A DNA stretch of 64,000 nucleotides, taken from the NCBI GenBank assembly GCA_037043455.1, contig JAWPHD010000129.1:111001-175000 (forward strand), given 5' to 3'. Of the stretch, positions 59,690 to 64,000 are shown piece after piece. The translations under genes were made by a program, and so were the position numbers. The notes below the pieces were generated by a model that ran no database searches, was not told where the DNA came from, and saw only the letters and a program-made list of their open reading frames with translations. This stretch comes from Cyrtodaria siliqua (lineage: Eukaryota; Mollusca; Bivalvia; Adapedonta; Hiatellidae). Every line of letters begins with the position of its first letter. Positions within the stretch are counted from its first letter, which is position 1.

Positions 59690-60365
59690 TACAAGCAAAT
59701 GTAGAAACTTGACCCTGGATATTGTCCCTTAATACAAGCCCATGCATGTACCTAATACCTGACCGTGGATATTTTCCCTTAATACAAGCCCGTATATACG
59801 ATTTATATACAAACCTGAACCTGAATAGTGTCTCTTAATTAAAGCCCATACGTATTATGTACAAACCTGACCCTATCTATTGTTCCATTATACAAGCCCA
59901 TAAATACACATTATGTACAAACCTGGCCCCGACTATTTCCCTTAATACAACCCTATACATGAATCTAATGTACAAACTTGATCTGGATTTAAGCCCATAC
60001 ATATTACTTATGTACACAGCTGGCCCTGACTATTGTCCCGTATTACAAGCCCATGCATATACATAATGTACAAACCTGAACCTATATATTGTCCTTTAAT
60101 TCACGCCCATATATATACCTTATGTACAAACCTGACTCTAACTATTGTCACATAATACAAGCCCATACATATACATAATGTACACACCTGACCCTAGATA
60201 TTCTCCTTTAATGCAGGCCCATATATATATACTTTATGTACAAACCTGACCCTGGATATTGTTTCTTAATTAAAGTCCATACATATTAGGTATGTACAAA
60301 CCTGACCCCGGCTATTGTCCCCTAATACAATCCCAAACATATATCTAATGTAGAACCCTGACTAT
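59690..60365. repeat. ~60-bp tandem repeat spacer, first copy
   Basis: About ten diverged units of ACAAACCTGACCCTGACTAT, TGTCCCTTAATACAAGCCCA, TACATATACCTAATGT are seen. The segment recurs at 61655-62225 in the same order, but there lacks roughly 110 bp equivalent to 60110-60225. Confidence 0.88.
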
Positions 60366-60386
60366 GTTCTGACAGATAGGCAATAC

Positions 60387-60449
<63 letters not shown>

Positions 60450-60786
60450 GAGCCAGACAGGCTAGACAGAGAGCCAGACAGGCCAGACAACCAGACAGGC
60501 GAGACAGAGAGCCAGACAAAGAGCCAGACAACCAGACAGGCGAGACAGAGAACCAGACAGGCTAGACAGAGAGCCAGACAGGCCAGACAGACAGAGAGCC
60601 AGACAGGCCAGACAGACAGACAGACAGACAGGCGAGGTAGAGAGCCAGACAGGCTAGACAGAGAGCCAGACAGGCCAGACAGACAGACAGGCGAGGCAGA
60701 GAACCAGACAGGCTAGACAGAGAGCCAGACAGAGAGCCAGACAGGCCAGACAGACAGAGAGCCAGACAGGTCAGACAGACAGACAT

Positions 60787-60869
<83 letters not shown>

Positions 60870-60917
60870 GGCTAGACAGAGAGGCAGACAGAGATCCAGA
60901 CAGGCCAGACAGAGACC

Positions 60918-60950
<33 letters not shown>

Positions 60951-61411
60951 TGACAGACATACATACAGACAGACAGACAGACAGACAGACAGGTAGAGAG
61001 CCAGACAGGCTAGACAGAGAGCCAGACAGAGAGCCAGACAGGCCAGACAAACAGACAGGCGAAACAGAGAACCAGAAAGGCTAGACAGAGAGCCAGACAG
61101 AGAGCCAGACAGGCCAGACAGACAGACAGGCGAGGCAGAGAACCAGACAGGCTAGACAGAGAGCCAGACAGACAGACAGGCCAGACAGACAGACAGACAG
61201 ACAGACTAGACAAAGAGGCAGACAGAGACCAGACAGGTGAGGTAGAGAGCCAGACAGGCTAGACAGAGAGCCAGACAGAGAACCAGACAGGCCAGACAGA
61301 CAGGCGAGGCAGAGAACCAGACAGGCTAGACAGTGAGCCAGACAGAGAGCCAGACAGAGAGCCAGACAGACAGAGAGCCAGACAGACAGAGAGCCAGACA
61401 GACAGACAGCC

Positions 61412-61445
<34 letters not shown>

Positions 61446-61554
61446 CAGACAGACAGACAGACAGGCTAGACAGAGAGGCAGACAGAGACCCAAACAGGCG
61501 AGGCAGAGAGCCAGACAGGCTAGACAGACAGACAGACAGAGAGCCAGACAGGCC

Positions 61555-61610
<56 letters not shown>

Positions 61611-61654
61611 GGACGGACAGAGAAAAAAACAAAGACAGACATACAGACAGACAT
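60366..61654. repeat. GACA-derived minisatellite, first block
   Basis: (GACA)n runs alternate with compound units of about 60-75 bp: GGCGAGGCAGAGAACCAGAC, AGGCTAGACAGAGAGCCAGA and CAGGCCAGACAGACAGACAG. No gene; long open frames on either strand come from the tetranucleotide basis. Confidence 0.93.
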
Positions 61655-62225
61655 ACAAGCAAATGTAGAAACTTGACCCTGGATATTGTCCCTTAATACA
61701 AGCCCATGCATGTACCTAATACCTGACCGTGGATATTTTTCCTTAATACAAGCCCGTATATACGATTTATGTACAAACCTGAACCTGAATAGTGTCTCTT
61801 AAATAAAGCCCATACGTATTATGTACAAACCTGACCCTGACTATTGTTCCATTATACAAGCCCATACATACACATTATGTACAAACCTGGCCCCGACTAT
61901 TTCCCTTAATACAACCCTATACATGAATCTAATGTACAAACCTGATCTGGATTTAAACCCATACATATTACTTATGTACACAGCTGGCCCTGACTATTGT
62001 CCCGTATTACAAGCCCATGCATATACATAATGTACAAACCTGAACCTATATATTGTCCTTTAATTCACGCCCATATATATATACTTTATGTACAAACCTG
62101 ACCCTGGATATTGTTTCTTAATTAAAGACCATACATATTAGGTATGTACAAACCTGACCCCGGCTATTGTCCCCTAATACAATCCCAAACATATATATAA
62201 TGTAGAACCCTGACTATGTTCTGAC
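61655..62225. repeat. ~60-bp tandem repeat spacer, second copy
   Basis: Nearly identical to 59690-60365, about 1964 bp downstream, apart from an internal deletion. Together with the flanking GACA blocks it shows a compound repeat with a period of about 2 kb. Confidence 0.88.
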
Positions 62226-62238
62226 AGATAGGCAATAC

Positions 62239-62311
<73 letters not shown>

Positions 62312-62735
62312 GGTAGAGAGCCAGACAGGCTAGACAGAGAGCCAGACAGAGAGCCAGACAGGCCAGACAGCCAGACAGGCGAGACAGAGAACCAGACAGG
62401 CTAGACAGAGAGCCAGACAGATAGCCAGACAGGCCAGACAGACAGAGAGCCAGACAGGCCAGACAGGCCAGACAGTTAGACAGACAGACAGGCGAGGTAG
62501 AGAGCCAGACAGGCATGACAGAGAGCCAGACAGGCCAGACAGACAGACAGGCGAGGCATAGAACCAGACAGGCTAGACAGAGAGCCAGACAGAGAGACAG
62601 ACAGGCCAGACAGTTCAGACAGGCCAGACAGAGAGCCAGACAGGCCAGACAGCCAGCCAACCAGCCAGCCAGCCAGCCAGACAGACAGACAGACAGACAG
62701 GCTAGACAGAGAGGCAGACAGAGACCCAGACAGGC

Positions 62736-62766
<31 letters not shown>

Positions 62767-62767
62767 T

Positions 62768-62798
<31 letters not shown>

Positions 62799-63101
62799 GT
62801 AGAGAGCCAGACAGGCTAGACAGAGAGCCAGCCAGAGAGCCAGACAGGCCAGACAGACAGACAGGCGAGACAGAGAACCAGACAGGCTAGACAGAGAGCC
62901 AGACAGAGAGCCAGACAGGCCAGACAGACAGACAGACAGACAGACAGCGAGGTAGAGAGCCAAACAGGCTAGACAGATAGCCAGACAGACCAGACAGACA
63001 GGCGAGGCAGAGAACCAGACAGGCTAGACAGAGAGCCAGACAGAGAGCCAGACAGGCCAGACAGACCAGACAGGCCAGATAGACAGAGAGCCAGACAGGC
63101 C

Positions 63102-63138
<37 letters not shown>

Positions 63139-63550
63139 GGTAGAGAGCCACACAGGCTAGACAGAGAGCCAGACAGAGAGCCAGACAGGACAGACAGCCA
63201 GACAGGCGAGACAGAGAACCAGACAGGCTAGACAGAGAGCCAGACAGAGAGCCAGACAGAGAGCCAGACAGGCCAGACAGACAGAAAGCCAGACAGGCCA
63301 GACAGACAGACAGACAGGCGAGGTAGAGAGCCAGACAGGCTAGACAGAGTGCCAGACAGGCCAGACAGACAGACAGGCGAGGCAGAGAACCAGACAGGCT
63401 AGACAGAGAGCCAGACAGAGAAACAGACAGGCCAGACAGACAGACAGCCAGACAGGTCAGACAGCCAGCCAGCCAGCCAGACAGACAGACAGACAGATAG
63501 ACATGCTAGACAGAGAGGCAGACAGAGACCCAGACAGGCCAGACAGACAA

Positions 63551-63609
<59 letters not shown>

Positions 63610-63871
63610 GGCTGGACAGAGAGCCAGACAGAGAGCCAGACAGGCCAGACAGACAGACAGGCGAGACAGAGAACCAGACAGGATAGACAGAAAGCCAGAC
63701 AGGCCAGACAGATAGACAGACAGACAGACAGTCGAGGTAGAGAGCCTGACAGGCTAGACAGAGAGTCAGACAGGCCAGACAGACAGACAGGCGAGGCAGA
63801 GAACCAGACAGGCTAGACAGAGAGCCAGACAGAGAGCCAGACAGGCTAGACAGACAGGGAGCCAGAGAGGC

Positions 63872-63914
<43 letters not shown>

Positions 63915-64000
63915 GTAGAGAGCCAGACAGGCTAGACAGAGAGCCAGACAGACAGCCAGACAGACAGAGAGCCAGACATGCCAGACAGACAGACAAACAG
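62226..64000. repeat. GACA-derived minisatellite, second block
   Basis: Same composition as 60366-61654, including CCAGCCAGCCAGCCAGCCAG variants at 62650-62680 and 63465-63480. It continues to the window end. Confidence 0.93.

Overview
This window is eukaryotic, AT-rich and almost wholly made of repeats and mobile elements. It is most consistent with a bivalve mollusc. The grounds are the co-occurrence of an HtrL/YibB-like gene remnant, tandem-core repeats of the bivalve 'pearl'/Helentron type, an I-clade LINE with RNase H, a Ty3/Gypsy element and many copies of one reverse-transcriptase family. The species cannot be named from sequence alone. No bacterial operons, CRISPR arrays or rRNA genes are present. 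Coordinates and copy numbers were counted by eye.

Layout. 1-600: degenerate 20-21 bp tandem repeat. 600-940: a tRNA-Asp pseudogene followed by an intact tRNA-Asp(GTC). 1.4-5.1 kb: LINE 3' fragment and a decayed reverse-transcriptase element. 5980-15764: structurally complete but dead Ty3/Gypsy LTR retrotransposon on the minus strand, with paired LTRs, a tRNA-Leu primer-binding site, gag, protease, RT, RNase H and integrase, plus an unusual downstream zinc-finger/Ser-rich/charged third coding region. 16.3-18.0 kb: 33-bp minisatellite. 18.1-20.1 kb: tandem-core repeat and another RT relic. 20.4-21.7 kb: 24-bp repeat with a 252-bp higher-order period. 22.2-23.0 kb: HtrL/YibB-like pseudogene. 23.6-24.6 kb: RT element. 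25.7-26.7 kb: a small two-exon gene (69 aa) with a TTAA MITE in its intron. 27.4-29.5 kb: pearl-like element and RT fragments.

30.5-34.3 kb is a DNA transposon-like unit with matching terminal inverted repeats, sub-terminal repeats, an OTU-domain fragment and two nested foldback elements packed with GTTCTNGAAC dyads. 34.4-35.6 kb is a ~500-bp-arm inverted repeat. 38.7-42.8 kb is a 5'-truncated I-clade non-LTR retrotransposon (minus strand) with a recognisable target-site duplication and a TAATG ORF1/ORF2 overlap. 43.8-45.0 kb is another RT element (minus).

46.8-59.4 kb is a ~12.6-kb array of a 57-bp monomer, each normally with an EcoRI site. It has 19-bp junction insertions that set a 57n+19 spacing, internal long-range duplication, and one Tourist/Harbinger-like MITE whose empty site survives in the duplicated part of the same array. 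It passes directly into 59.4-64.0 kb of GACA/GA/GGAC simple repeats and GACA-derived minisatellite, with two copies of a ~60-bp-period spacer.

The only probably functional genes are the tRNA-Asp and perhaps the small two-exon gene. The rest is a layered record of insertion, duplication and decay.
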